Shown: positions 6,885 through 16,012, numbered from the stretch's first letter. The stretch: 64,000 nucleotides of DNA from Azospirillum soli (GCF_017876165.1 NZ_JAGINQ010000004.1:310001-374000), one strand, 5' to 3'. Numbers and translations: made by a program. The notes: generated by a model from the sequence alone, not told the origin.

Positions 6885-7390
6885 GAGGCGGACACGCGCG
6901 ACAGCCCGGCCTCATCGGCCAGCGCCCGCGCCTGCGGATCGGCCCAGACGGCCCGCGCGGCGTTGCGCGCCCGGTCCTGCACCTCGCGGAACTCCCGCAC
7001 CAGGGCCAGGGCCTCGGCCCGTTCCTGGGCGTCGCGTCGGGCCTGCTCCGCCTCCGACGCGGCGATCTTCCCGGCGGTGGAGCGTTGCGTCTCGCTGTAG
7101 CCGAACAGCCCCGGCTCCCACCGCTTCAGATTGGCGTAGGCCAGCGCCCGCGCGTTCCCCTCGGCGGCGGCCAGCGCCGTCCGCGCCATGCGCAACTCGT
7201 CGGCAAGCACCTGCTCCGGCCGGCGCGGCGGAGGCGCTTCCGGCTGGTGCAGCCGGTTGCGGGCGGCCTTCAACGCGGCGATGCGCGCGGGATCGTCGCG
7301 CCAGCGCCGGGCCTCGGCGGCGGCATCGCGCCACGCCTCGATGAGCCGTTCCGGCTCGGGTGCTATGCTCTCCCGCTGAGTCGAAGCCAT
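6881..7390 (-). CDS. Hypothetical coiled-coil protein coupled to nth
   Basis: A 169-residue soluble protein, very rich in Ala, Arg and Glu. Nearly the whole length should be helical, with probable coiled coil at about 60-150. A short conserved-looking LKRWEPGLFGYSETQR segment is the only non-repetitive part. No family is recognised. It is translated just ahead of the nth-like gene with a four-base overlap, which suggests the two proteins are made together. A role linked to DNA repair is therefore possible but not shown. Confidence 0.6.
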   Translation of the reverse strand: MASTQRESIAPEPERLIEAWRDAAAEARRWRDDPARIAALKAARNRLHQPEAPPPRRPEQVLADELRMARTALAAAEGNARALAYANLKRWEPGLFGYSETQRSTAGKIAASEAEQARRDAQERAEALALVREFREVQDRARNAARAVWADPQARALADEAGLSRVSAS

Positions 7391-7499
7391 GGCCCTTCCC
7401 TCCCCCAGGGAATACTATTCCTAGGGATTTAGGCCATTACGCGATGCAAGCCAGCCCCGAATAGGGCATTACCCCCGAGGATTGCGTCGGCACTCGACT

Positions 7500-10400
7500 T
7501 TACCCAGCGGATAGTCCCCCAAGTAGATAATCGACATCGCCGCCGTCGAGCGCGCTGACGAGGCCCGTGCCCTCGATGGTGGCCTCCGACAGGCTGCCTT
7601 TGCGCCGTTGCAGATCGAGGATGCGTTCCTCCACCGTGTTCGCGGCGATCAGCTTGTAGACGAAGACCGGCTTGTCCTGCCCGATTCGGTAGGCGCGGTC
7701 GGTCGCCTGATCCTCGGCCGCCGGGTTCCACCACGGGTCGTAGTGAATGACCGTGTCCGCCGCCGTCAGGTTCAGGCCGCGCCCGCCGGCCTTCAGGCTG
7801 ATGAGGAAGACCGGCACCTCCCGGTTCTGGAAGCGGTTCACCGGCTCCGCCCGGTCCAGCGTACGGCCGGTCAGCTCCACATAGGGGATCCGCGCGTCCT
7901 CCAGTTGCACCTTGATGAGATCCAGCATGGTGGTGAACTGCGAGAAGATCAGGATGCGCCGCCCCTCCGGCACCATCTCCAGCACCATGTCGGTCAGCGC
8001 CTGCAGCTTGGCGCTTTCCTTCACCTTGGCCGCCGCCGGGATCTTCACCAGACGCGGGTCGCAGCAGACCTGCCGCAGCTTCAGAAGCGCGTCGATGATG
8101 GTAATCGCGTTGCGCGACACGCCGCTGACCGCCAGCGCCGCCCGCACCGTCTCGTTCACCGACAGACGGATCGTCTCGTAGAGGTCGCGCTGCTCCGCCT
8201 CAAGGTCGATGCGGACGACCACCTCCGTCTTGGGCGGCAGTTCCTTGGCGACCGCCTCCTTGGTGCGGCGCAGCAGGAACGGCTTGATCCGCCGCATCAG
8301 CAGCTTGGCCCGCGTCGAGTCGCCGCGCTTCTCGATCGGCGTGCGGTACCGCTTCCCGAACTCCTTCCGATCCCCCAGCAGGCCCGGCATCAGGAAAGCG
8401 AACTGGCTCCACAACTCGCCCAAATTGTTCTCGACCGGCGTGCCGGACAGGCAGAGCCGATGCCGCGACGGCAGCGCGCAGACCGCCCGCGTCGCCTTGC
8501 CGTCCGGGTTCTTGATGGCCTGCGCCTCGTCCAGGATCAGCATGTGCCACGTCAGCCGCTTCAGCAGATCCACGTCGCGCGCTACCACGCCGTAGGTCGT
8601 GACGACGATGTGCGCGCGGTCCACGTCGCTCAGCCGCTCGTGCCGGTCCAGCCCATGCAGCACGACCACCCGCAGGTGCGGCGTGAAGCGCTGCGCCTCC
8701 GCGACCCAGTTCGGCACAAGGCTGGTCGGCACCACCACCAGGCACGGATCGCTCAGCCGCCCCTCCGCATGCTCCGTCGCGATGTGGGCCAGCGTCTGCG
8801 CCGTCTTGCCCAGACCCATGTCGTCAGCCAGGATGCCCGCGACCTTGTTCGCCCGCAGGCTCTGCATCCAGGCGAGGCCCACGCGCTGATAGTCGCGCAG
8901 CGTGCCCTTGAAGCCGGCCGGCGGGTCCATCTCCGGCGGCAGCTCCTGGTCCCGGATGGTGCGCAGATAGCGGTCGATTTCCGCCGTGTCCTCGGTCCGC
9001 CGGGCGATCAGGTCGTCGATGTCCAGCAGGCTGTCGGCCTCGGCCAGCGGCACCTTCAGCGTGTCATCGACCCGCCGCCCGCTGTCCAGCATGGCCTCCA
9101 GCACGCTCAGCAGCCGCTCCACGCGGTCGGCCGGCAGGGCCAGCACGTTGCCGTCGTCCAGAACAATGTGCGCGCGGCCCTCGATGACGCGGGTCGCCTC
9201 CATGCCGCCGCGCTCGATCAGAGTCGCCAGGATCGGCAGCAGGGCGCGCCGCTGCCCGTCGATCTCCACGCCGACGTCCAGGTCGAACCAGCCGTCGCCC
9301 GCATCGCGCACGGCGACCGCCACCTCGTCACCGCCCTCGACCACCTTGGTGCCGAAGTCGGCGCCGACCTCCACCACCCAGCCGTCCTTGGTCAGGGCCG
9401 GCACCTCGGTCGCCAGGAAGGCCGCCCACTTCTCGTCGGCATCCTTCCCGGTCAGCCAGTGCACGCGCGTGCCCCGCGCGTTCAACTGCCCCTTCGGCGG
9501 CTCGATGCGCCCTTGGGCGAAGCCGAAGCCGGCCAGCCGCTCCAGCGCCCCCTGCTCCAGCGCCTTGTCGCGGCGGACGAAGACGGCCCCGCCGGGTTCC
9601 TCGACGCGGGCGAACTGGCGCTGGTCGTCGGGCTCGATCTCCGAAGGCGAACCGTCCTCGCCATAGTCGAAGGACAGGCGCAGCACGTCCACCAGTCCGC
9701 CGTCCGGCGACACCACCCGGCCCAGCCGCGCGACGATGCGCGGGTCGCGTTCCACGATGGTCGCGGCGGCCTCCGACCCCATCCGCACCCCGGCCGGCAT
9801 CGACGCGGTCAGCGGAATGGTCGGCTTCTCGACGACCGGCGCAGGCTTCGGCGTGGCCGGCGCCCCCTTCGGCTTCGGCACCTCGACGACCTGGAGTTCC
9901 ACCGGCGAGACCGTGCCCGCCCCCGGATCGACGCACCAGTAGCCCTGCCCCTTGATCAGCGCCCCGCCCTCCGGCAGGCCGCTCGGCCGCAGCTTGCGCG
10001 TGGCCGGATCGCGGAAGGCGCGCACCGTCCGCGCTGGTCCCTCCGACAGCAGAGCGCCGCCGCGCCAGCGCAGCCGGCCGGTGCCCAGCAGGCGGCGCAG
10101 CACGCGGTCCACCACGTCGCCCCGGCTTTTCGCCACGGGCGTGCGCACCACCCCGCCGCCGCCCAGCAGCCGGGCGATGGCGCGGTCCACGTCGCCCTCC
10201 ACGTCGCGGGCGGCGCGCGCCATCACGTCGCGCGGGCTGGCCGGCGAAGCCTTCGTTTCCCCCTCCGCGCAGATCGAGGCCGAGACGAACAGCGCGACGT
10301 CGTCCTTCCCCGGCTCCAGCGTCCAGCGCACGCGCAGCACCGGCACGGGAGCCGGCGGCGGGGGCGGGGGCGGGGGCGGAGGTGGTGGCGGAGGTGGCGG

Positions 10401-10823
10401 TGGCGCGGGCGGCGGAACCGGATCGGGCGCGTCCTCGCCGGCCCTTCCCTCCCCGCGCGCCGTCTTCGACGGCAGGTCGAACAGCGAGGTGCGCCGCCAT
10501 TCCGGCCGGGTGTCCAGCGCCAGCATCGCCGCCGCCGCCATGTGCGCGCAGGCGTTGCGCCCGCAGGTGCAGCTGCGGTCGAACACCACGCGGCGGCTGC
10601 CCTGCACCGGCGTCACCGTGACCGACAGCTGCCGGCCGAGGTCGCTGACATGCGCCTCGATCCGCCCTTCGGCGTCGTCCAGCGTCACCGCGCCCGACAG
10701 CACGAGCGTGCGCCCCCGCTGCACGGTCTTCGCATCGAAGACGCGCGTCAGGTCCTCCTGGGAAAAGGGGACCATGGCGCCGCCGGATGCCGAGGCGCGC
10801 GGAAGAGAGTCGAAAAGCGACAT
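7500..10823 (-). CDS. SWIM zinc-finger SNF2/RapA-family helicase
   Basis: An 1107-residue ATPase of the Snf2 family. I chose the ATG at 10823 (MSLFDSLPRAS); the open frame runs back to 10925 but the extra part looks non-coding. Residues 85-94 (CTCGRNACAH) form a SWIM zinc motif, CxCx4CxH. A run of nearly pure proline follows at about 145-170. The ATPase core carries DDMGLGKT (near 664), DEAQ (near 763) and, in the C-terminal lobe, ARxG-type residues ending in RIGQDKPVFVYK (near 1044). SWIM-SNF2 proteins act on nucleic acid-protein complexes such as stalled RNA polymerase; the exact target here is unknown. It is transcribed alone. Confidence 0.9.
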   Translation of the reverse strand: MSLFDSLPRASASGGAMVPFSQEDLTRVFDAKTVQRGRTLVLSGAVTLDDAEGRIEAHVSDLGRQLSVTVTPVQGSRRVVFDRSCTCGRNACAHMAAAAMLALDTRPEWRRTSLFDLPSKTARGEGRAGEDAPDPVPPPAPPPPPPPPPPPPPPPPPAPVPVLRVRWTLEPGKDDVALFVSASICAEGETKASPASPRDVMARAARDVEGDVDRAIARLLGGGGVVRTPVAKSRGDVVDRVLRRLLGTGRLRWRGGALLSEGPARTVRAFRDPATRKLRPSGLPEGGALIKGQGYWCVDPGAGTVSPVELQVVEVPKPKGAPATPKPAPVVEKPTIPLTASMPAGVRMGSEAAATIVERDPRIVARLGRVVSPDGGLVDVLRLSFDYGEDGSPSEIEPDDQRQFARVEEPGGAVFVRRDKALEQGALERLAGFGFAQGRIEPPKGQLNARGTRVHWLTGKDADEKWAAFLATEVPALTKDGWVVEVGADFGTKVVEGGDEVAVAVRDAGDGWFDLDVGVEIDGQRRALLPILATLIERGGMEATRVIEGRAHIVLDDGNVLALPADRVERLLSVLEAMLDSGRRVDDTLKVPLAEADSLLDIDDLIARRTEDTAEIDRYLRTIRDQELPPEMDPPAGFKGTLRDYQRVGLAWMQSLRANKVAGILADDMGLGKTAQTLAHIATEHAEGRLSDPCLVVVPTSLVPNWVAEAQRFTPHLRVVVLHGLDRHERLSDVDRAHIVVTTYGVVARDVDLLKRLTWHMLILDEAQAIKNPDGKATRAVCALPSRHRLCLSGTPVENNLGELWSQFAFLMPGLLGDRKEFGKRYRTPIEKRGDSTRAKLLMRRIKPFLLRRTKEAVAKELPPKTEVVVRIDLEAEQRDLYETIRLSVNETVRAALAVSGVSRNAITIIDALLKLRQVCCDPRLVKIPAAAKVKESAKLQALTDMVLEMVPEGRRILIFSQFTTMLDLIKVQLEDARIPYVELTGRTLDRAEPVNRFQNREVPVFLISLKAGGRGLNLTAADTVIHYDPWWNPAAEDQATDRAYRIGQDKPVFVYKLIAANTVEERILDLQRRKGSLSEATIEGTGLVSALDGGDVDYLLGGLSAG

Positions 10824-11058
10824 GTCCGAGAAGGGCCAGCGGGAAACGGAGCGTGAACGGGGCCGTGGGTATAGAGCCACACCATGCCCCGCCGCAAGCC
10901 CGCTCTCAACCCAAAAGCTTGTCACTGCCCATGGGGACGGGTTAGGCTACGCCTATCAACGGACAACCTGCGTCTTGACCCGTGCAACATGTCGGAAAAC
11001 CGTTGCACGATGGCGCATTGGTTAACGCCTGGCCGTCCCGCGCATCATCATGCGTGTG

Positions 11059-11195
11059 CAAATCGTTGTGCATCGACTGCACAATGGATGCACACGAACG
11101 CTGACGCGCAATCCATTGTGATGACGGACGAATTCGGCGTTTTTCGCCATTGTGCAGAATCGCGATTCCGCGAAAACTGCACAACGATGCACAAT
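11059..11195 (+). repeat. 137-bp dispersed element, copy 1 (TTGTGCA/TGCACAA-rich)
   Basis: Homologous to 28417-28553 on the opposite strand. Three blocks are conserved at identical spacing: 11059-11086 (28/28), 11136-11158 (22/23) and 11175-11195 (21/21). The stretches between them have diverged without length change. The two ends form an imperfect inverted repeat around the word TCGTTGTGCA. It fills the gap between the SNF2 gene start and the PAP2 stop and ends at that stop codon. The rest of the gap (10824-11058) holds nothing I can assign beyond a presumed SNF2 promoter. Confidence 0.8.
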
Positions 11196-11843
11196 TCAGC
11201 GCATCAGGGCTCCGGTTAACGTCGGCGGTGCCCCGCACAGCACGGCTTCCTGCTGGGCCAGCGCGGCGATCTTCTGAAGGACCGGCTCGACCATCGACTG
11301 GTCGCCCAGCGTGGTGCCGACGATGCCGGCCAGCACCACCATGGCGATCAGCAGCGGGTTCAGGTTCGGCTGCGACGGGGCGAAGCGGGACAGGCTCTGC
11401 GCGAAGACCGCGACCGCCATCGCGCCGAGCGCAAGGCCGACCAGCACCTCCGGCATCGAATGCATGCCGAGCACGACGCGCGACAGGCCGACCGCGCCGA
11501 CCACCCCGACGACGGCGAGCAGCAGCGCGCGGCGACGCCAGCCGTCGAAACGGCGGGCGGCGACCAGCCCGACGGCTCCATAGACGGTGGCGCTGAGCGC
11601 GGCGTGCCCGCTGGGGCTGGTCAGCCGCGCGTCGAACACATGAAAGTCACAGGCATGGCCGGCAACCTTCAGCACCACCAGAACACCGGCGCAGACCATC
11701 AGCACGCCGACCCAGGCAACCGCTGCGGGCAGCGAGTGCCGGCGCCACAGCAGGATGGCGAAGAGGCCCGACAGGGGCAGCAGCAGTGCCGAATTGCCCA
11801 GCAGGGTCACGGCCTGAAGCAGGGGCAGGAGTATGGTGTCCAT
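11196..11843 (-). CDS. PAP2-superfamily membrane phosphatase
   Basis: A 215-residue protein with about six membrane helices. The phosphatase core is visible as PSGH (77-80) and SRxxxxxH (S121-H128). The last acidic residue is Glu132, where many members have Asp. The first (Lys/Arg) motif is weak. Such enzymes remove phosphate from lipid phosphates, often undecaprenyl pyrophosphate, at the membrane surface. That would fit lipid-carrier recycling for the adjacent exopolysaccharide locus, but this is inference. Its start is 380 bases from the divergent glucanase gene. Confidence 0.8.
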   Translation of the reverse strand: MDTILLPLLQAVTLLGNSALLLPLSGLFAILLWRRHSLPAAVAWVGVLMVCAGVLVVLKVAGHACDFHVFDARLTSPSGHAALSATVYGAVGLVAARRFDGWRRRALLLAVVGVVGAVGLSRVVLGMHSMPEVLVGLALGAMAVAVFAQSLSRFAPSQPNLNPLLIAMVVLAGIVGTTLGDQSMVEPVLQKIAALAQQEAVLCGAPPTLTGALMR

Positions 11844-12223
11844 TCAAGGCTGGCCATTCGCCGGCTGCGGTTCGTCGAAGGTTTCCACCACCAGCGGAAC
11901 AAGGGCCAGTGGTTGCCGCCCACCGGCCGAACGGTGCGCGCCACCGGAAGCTGAGCACAGCACGGTTAAAATTTTATATTGCCGGCAGGCTCGCCGGGAC
12001 TTCCGATGAACATGACACCGCATCGAGTCAACGACAAAAATCCACAAGATCTATTTACGCAACACCGAGTCTCAATTGAGTCCAAACGCACACAACTTCC
12101 AGTCCAGTCACAGACAAACTTTGTCACGCCAAATGACCGACTCCTGATACCACTCCACGGATACTGATTAATCACTGCCTTTCATGGTGGCAGGCAACGA
12201 CAACCGCACAGGGTTTCCACCCC
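11844..12223. other. Divergent intergenic region between PAP2 and GH5 genes
   Basis: This 380-base gap is visibly richer in A/T than its surroundings, notably 11960-12180. I find no convincing gene. It must hold the promoters for the leftward PAP2 gene and the rightward glucanase gene. Short open frames here lack ribosome sites and typical codon use. Confidence 0.6.
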
Positions 12224-14755
12224 ATGGCAACGACTCAGAGCCTCGTCGGCACCCGGATCGTGGTGAACGCCTACGGCACGCCCGCCGCCGGCGTTGCCCC
12301 CCATTTCCGCGTGCTGGCCGACGGCGTCGAGATCGGCCGGGCCTCGGCCACCACCACGACGCCGATCGCCTACAGCTTCGACACCCAGCTGACCGCCGGT
12401 CAGGCGCACAGAATCCAGGTGCATTTCGACAACGATGCCTTTCTGAACGGCGAGGACCGGAACCTCGGCCTGAAGTCCATCGTCGTGAACGGCCACACCA
12501 TGCTGCCGACCGACGCGGGTGTGACCTACGACCGCTACGACCTCGACGGTCTTGACGTCGTCGCCGGGCAGGAGGGTATGTGGTGGCAGGGCGCCATCGC
12601 CTTCACCGCGCCGGCCAGCGACTTCCCCGCGCCGGTGACCACCACGCCGGCCACGCCCACCGCCGGCACGGCCCAGATCGTCGTGAACGCGCAGGGCACC
12701 CCGGCGGGCGGCACGAACGCCCACTTCAACCTGCTGGTGGACGGCAAGAAGGTCGGCGAAGGCACCGCCGGCACCTCGGCCAAGGACTTCGCCTTCACCG
12801 CCCCGGTCACCCCCGACGCGGCGCACAAGGTGCAGGTGCAGTTCGATAACGACGCCACCATCAACGGCCAGGACCGCAACCTGATCGTCAACGCCGTCAC
12901 CATCAACGGCAAGGCGGTCTCCCCCACCGCGTCCATCGTCACCTATGACAAGGGCGCCCTGGACGGAAAGGACGTGGCCCCCGGCCAATCCGGTCTGTGG
13001 TGGAACGGCACGCTGGTCGTCAGCGCCGACAAAAGCTACTTCCCCTCCGGCACGACCACCACGCCGACCACCCCCACCCCGACACCGACCATCCCGGTTC
13101 TGTCCGTAGACGGCACCAGCGTGACCGAACCGGGCGTGACCACCTCCGCCTCGGGCGGGATCGCGCCGGGCTTTCTGCACACCTCGGGCAACCAGATCGT
13201 CGATTCCGCCGGCAACAACGTCCGGCTGACCGGCGTGAACTGGTTCGGGGCCGGCAACAACAACTTCACGCCGGACGGGCTGTGGACGCGGAACTACCAG
13301 GACATGATGGACCAGATGAAAGGTCTGGGCTTCAACGTGATCCGCTTCCCCTTCAGCGATGCCACGCTGGCGCCGGGCGCCGTGGCGAAGGGTATCGACT
13401 ACAGCCTGAATCCCGATCTCAAGGGGCTCACCCCGCTTCAGGTGATGGACAAGGTGATCGACTACGCCGGCAAGATCGGCATGAAGATCCTGCTGGACCA
13501 CCACCGCAACGACGACGGCATCTCGGCCAACGAGAACGGGCTCTGGTACACGGCCCAGACGTCCGAGGCGACGATGATCGCCAACTGGAAGATGCTGGCA
13601 GCGCGCTACGCCGGCAAGGACGCGGTGATCGGTGCCGACCTCCACAACGAGCCGCACGGCCCGGCCACCTGGGGCGACGGCAACCAAGCCACCGACTGGG
13701 CCCGCGCGGCGGAGCGCATCGGCAACGCCATCCAGACCGTCAACAAGGACTGGCTGATGGTCGTGGAGGGGGTCGAGGTCTACAACAACCAGTGGGACTG
13801 GTGGGGCGGCAACCTGCGCGGCGCCAAGGCCTACGACGTGACCTTCAGCGTGCCGGACAAGCTGGTCTACTCCCCGCACGTCTACGGCCCGTCGCTCTAC
13901 ATGCAGCCGGCCTTCAGCGACCCGAACTTCCCCAACAACATGCCGGGTCTCTACACCGACAACTGGGGCTGGCTGCTGCGCGACAACAAGCACCCGGTCC
14001 TGGTGGGTGAGTTCGGCGGCTTCATGAAGACCGCCGCCGACCAGCAGTACATGGCCACCCTGACCAAGTACATGAATGGTGACCTCGACGCCAACGGCAC
14101 GTTGGATCTCGGCGCCGGCAAGCAGGGGGCGAGCTGGACCTACTGGTCGTGGAACCCGAACTCGGGCGACACCGGCGGCATCCTGATGGACGACTGGAAG
14201 ACGGTCGATCCCGTCAAGTACAACGCCATCAAGAACGCGCTCTACACCGGCACGACCACCGTCACGCCGGGCCAGACCGAGGCCACCTTCACGGTGAAGC
14301 TGTCGCAGTCGGCGACCCAGACGGTGACCGTCAACTACGCCACCGTGGACGGCACGGCCAAGGCCGGTTCCGACTACAAGGCGGCCAGCGGCACCCTGAC
14401 CTTCGCCCCCGGCGAGACGGTGAAGACCGTCAAGGTCGGCGTGCTCGGCGACAGCCTGACAGAGGGGACGGAGACCTTCGGCCTGAAGCTGTCCACCGCC
14501 GCCAACGCCACCATCGGCACCGCCCAGGGCACCGGGACCATCCTGGACAAGGCCACCGCCCAAGCCATCGCCCAGACGCTCGCCATGGAGAATGTGGACG
14601 TCTGGAACCACATTGCCGCCCCGGCCGAAGCGACCGCGCAAGCCATCGCACCGGTCGAGCCGGCGAACCCGGCCCCGTTCATGCCGGCCGGGCCGGAAAC
14701 CGCCGACTATCTGTCGCCGCACGATCACGCGGCGTACCCGCTGGAAGCGGCCTGA
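12224..14755 (+). CDS. Modular GH5 glucanase with two CBM60-like modules and a split Calx-beta domain
   Basis: An 843-residue protein without a Sec signal. Two related N-terminal modules (about 8-125 and 145-270) share IVVNAxGTPAxG and FDNDA..NGxDRNL and resemble the calcium-dependent, xylan-binding CBM60 family. A GH5 cellulase-like catalytic domain (about 316-676) has the acid/base E476 in HNEP and the nucleophile E596 in GEFGG. Flanking it, VLSVDGTSVTE (about 293) and TEATFTV...GTILDK (about 686-776) together read as one Calx-beta domain interrupted by the enzyme. The lack of a signal peptide with Calx-beta modules suggests type I secretion, though no such exporter is in the window. It may trim or remodel the polysaccharide made by the neighbouring locus, or attack plant glucans. 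Confidence 0.88.
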   Translation: MATTQSLVGTRIVVNAYGTPAAGVAPHFRVLADGVEIGRASATTTTPIAYSFDTQLTAGQAHRIQVHFDNDAFLNGEDRNLGLKSIVVNGHTMLPTDAGVTYDRYDLDGLDVVAGQEGMWWQGAIAFTAPASDFPAPVTTTPATPTAGTAQIVVNAQGTPAGGTNAHFNLLVDGKKVGEGTAGTSAKDFAFTAPVTPDAAHKVQVQFDNDATINGQDRNLIVNAVTINGKAVSPTASIVTYDKGALDGKDVAPGQSGLWWNGTLVVSADKSYFPSGTTTTPTTPTPTPTIPVLSVDGTSVTEPGVTTSASGGIAPGFLHTSGNQIVDSAGNNVRLTGVNWFGAGNNNFTPDGLWTRNYQDMMDQMKGLGFNVIRFPFSDATLAPGAVAKGIDYSLNPDLKGLTPLQVMDKVIDYAGKIGMKILLDHHRNDDGISANENGLWYTAQTSEATMIANWKMLAARYAGKDAVIGADLHNEPHGPATWGDGNQATDWARAAERIGNAIQTVNKDWLMVVEGVEVYNNQWDWWGGNLRGAKAYDVTFSVPDKLVYSPHVYGPSLYMQPAFSDPNFPNNMPGLYTDNWGWLLRDNKHPVLVGEFGGFMKTAADQQYMATLTKYMNGDLDANGTLDLGAGKQGASWTYWSWNPNSGDTGGILMDDWKTVDPVKYNAIKNALYTGTTTVTPGQTEATFTVKLSQSATQTVTVNYATVDGTAKAGSDYKAASGTLTFAPGETVKTVKVGVLGDSLTEGTETFGLKLSTAANATIGTAQGTGTILDKATAQAIAQTLAMENVDVWNHIAAPAEATAQAIAPVEPANPAPFMPAGPETADYLSPHDHAAYPLEAA

Positions 14756-15984
14756 GTCTCCGGGGGTGCGGCGACCCCGCGCCCCGTCCTCGCCGCACCG
14801 TGCAGCGTCCCGCCCAGCGCCACGGCCATGGAGGCAACCAGCGCCTCCATGGACCCATGGGCCTCGACCCACTCCCGCCCGGCGGTCCCCAGCCGCAGGC
14901 GCAGGTCACGGTCGCTGAGCAGCTGAGTCAGGCCGTTCAGGAAGGTGTCGCCATCCTCGGCGACGATCAGTTCCCGGCCGGACTCGCAGCCCATGCCCTC
15001 GACCCCGATGGGAGTGGTCAGCACCGCCCGTCGCAGGGCAAAGGCTTCGAGGATCTTGAACTTCGTGCCCGACCCGGCGCTGAGCGGGGCGGCGAAGACG
15101 GCGGCGCCCTGGACATAGGGCCGCACGTCCGGCACCTCCCCCGTGATGGTGACGGAGGGGACCTGCGCGGCGGCGGTCCGCATGGCTTCGCTCGGCCCCC
15201 GCCCGACCAGCCACAGCCGGTGCGGGATGCCGAGAGCGGACAGCTGCCGCGCCTGCCCGATCAGACGCCTTGCGGCGTCCTCGTTCGGCCAGTAGCGGAA
15301 GTCGCCGGTGAAGACGATGCCCGGTTCCGCCTCCTCCCGCTCCGGCGGGGTCGGGTAGCGGGACAGGTCGATGGCGTTGGGAACGACGAACACGTCGCGC
15401 AGCCCCATCACCGTCCGGTAATGCTCCACGTCGTTGGGGGAGACGCCCCACACGGCGTCGGCCTCGGCCAGCCGCCGCTCCAGCCCCAGCATGTTCAGGT
15501 AGAACAGCAGCGGGCGCAGCGCCGCCTTGCCGGAGCTTTGGGCCAGGATGCGGCGGTACAGCTTCGTCTCGACGTTATGGGTGTCCACCACCACGGCGGG
15601 GCCGAGCGGCCGGATGACCCGGATCAGCGGCGTCAGCCACGTGTCGCCCAGCACCACCGCGTCCGGCCGCAGCCGCCGGATGCGCTCCCGCAGCCGCTCG
15701 ATCCGCTCCGGCGACAGCGCGCGGGCGACCAGCATGCTTTCGCCCCGCAGCAGGGCGTCGGCCTGCCGAACGATGCGGTTCGGCATCGCCTCGCGCCTTG
15801 CGGGGAAGAAGTCCACCCCTTCCCGCCGCAGGGCGGCGCGGGTGACCGGGCCGGGCGTGCTGCCCAGCACGATGGCCTCGACCTGCCCGAAGGTCCGCAT
15901 GGCCTGCCAGTTCGCCTCCACCCGGAGGCTGACGCCGGAGTGGGCCGGGCGCGGCGAGGCGGTCGTCAGGTACAGCAGTCGCAT
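14725..15984 (-). CDS. Family 4-like (group 1) glycosyltransferase
   Basis: A 419-residue GT-B fold enzyme. The start at 15984 (MRLLYLTT) follows AAAGGACG, better than the GTG at 16002. The N-terminal half carries VVDTHNVETKLYRR and the C-terminal half the donor-site region GIVFTGDFRYWPNEDA and APLSAGSGTKFKILEAFA with the conserved glutamate. It would add a sugar to the lipid-linked repeat unit on the cytoplasmic side. It is the last gene of a four-gene leftward operon, 28 bases after the Wzy-like gene. Its 3' end overlaps the convergent glucanase gene by 31 bases. Confidence 0.85.
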   Translation of the reverse strand: MRLLYLTTASPRPAHSGVSLRVEANWQAMRTFGQVEAIVLGSTPGPVTRAALRREGVDFFPARREAMPNRIVRQADALLRGESMLVARALSPERIERLRERIRRLRPDAVVLGDTWLTPLIRVIRPLGPAVVVDTHNVETKLYRRILAQSSGKAALRPLLFYLNMLGLERRLAEADAVWGVSPNDVEHYRTVMGLRDVFVVPNAIDLSRYPTPPEREEAEPGIVFTGDFRYWPNEDAARRLIGQARQLSALGIPHRLWLVGRGPSEAMRTAAAQVPSVTITGEVPDVRPYVQGAAVFAAPLSAGSGTKFKILEAFALRRAVLTTPIGVEGMGCESGRELIVAEDGDTFLNGLTQLLSDRDLRLRLGTAGREWVEAHGSMEALVASMAVALGGTLHGAARTGRGVAAPPETQAASSGYAA

Positions 15985-16012
15985 GGCTTTTCGTCCTTTC
16001 ACACCGTCCGGA

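Noticed and set aside
10350..10420. G-rich simple repeat as a possible quadruplex or mobile tract
   Set aside because: It is explained by the proline codons of the SNF2 protein; no need for a separate element.
7608..10856. 1082-residue open frame on the plus strand
   Set aside because: It lies opposite the SNF2 helicase gene and is His/Arg/Gln-rich, the usual composition of an antisense shadow.
10942..11238. 98-residue minus-strand frame across the repeat element
   Set aside because: It runs through the palindromic repeat and into the PAP2 end; its composition is mixed and it has no ribosome site.
12182..14872. 896-residue open frame on the minus strand
   Set aside because: It is a mirror of the GH5 gene with low-complexity Gly/Val/His/Arg composition; high GC keeps the opposite strand open. 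No motif or ribosome site.
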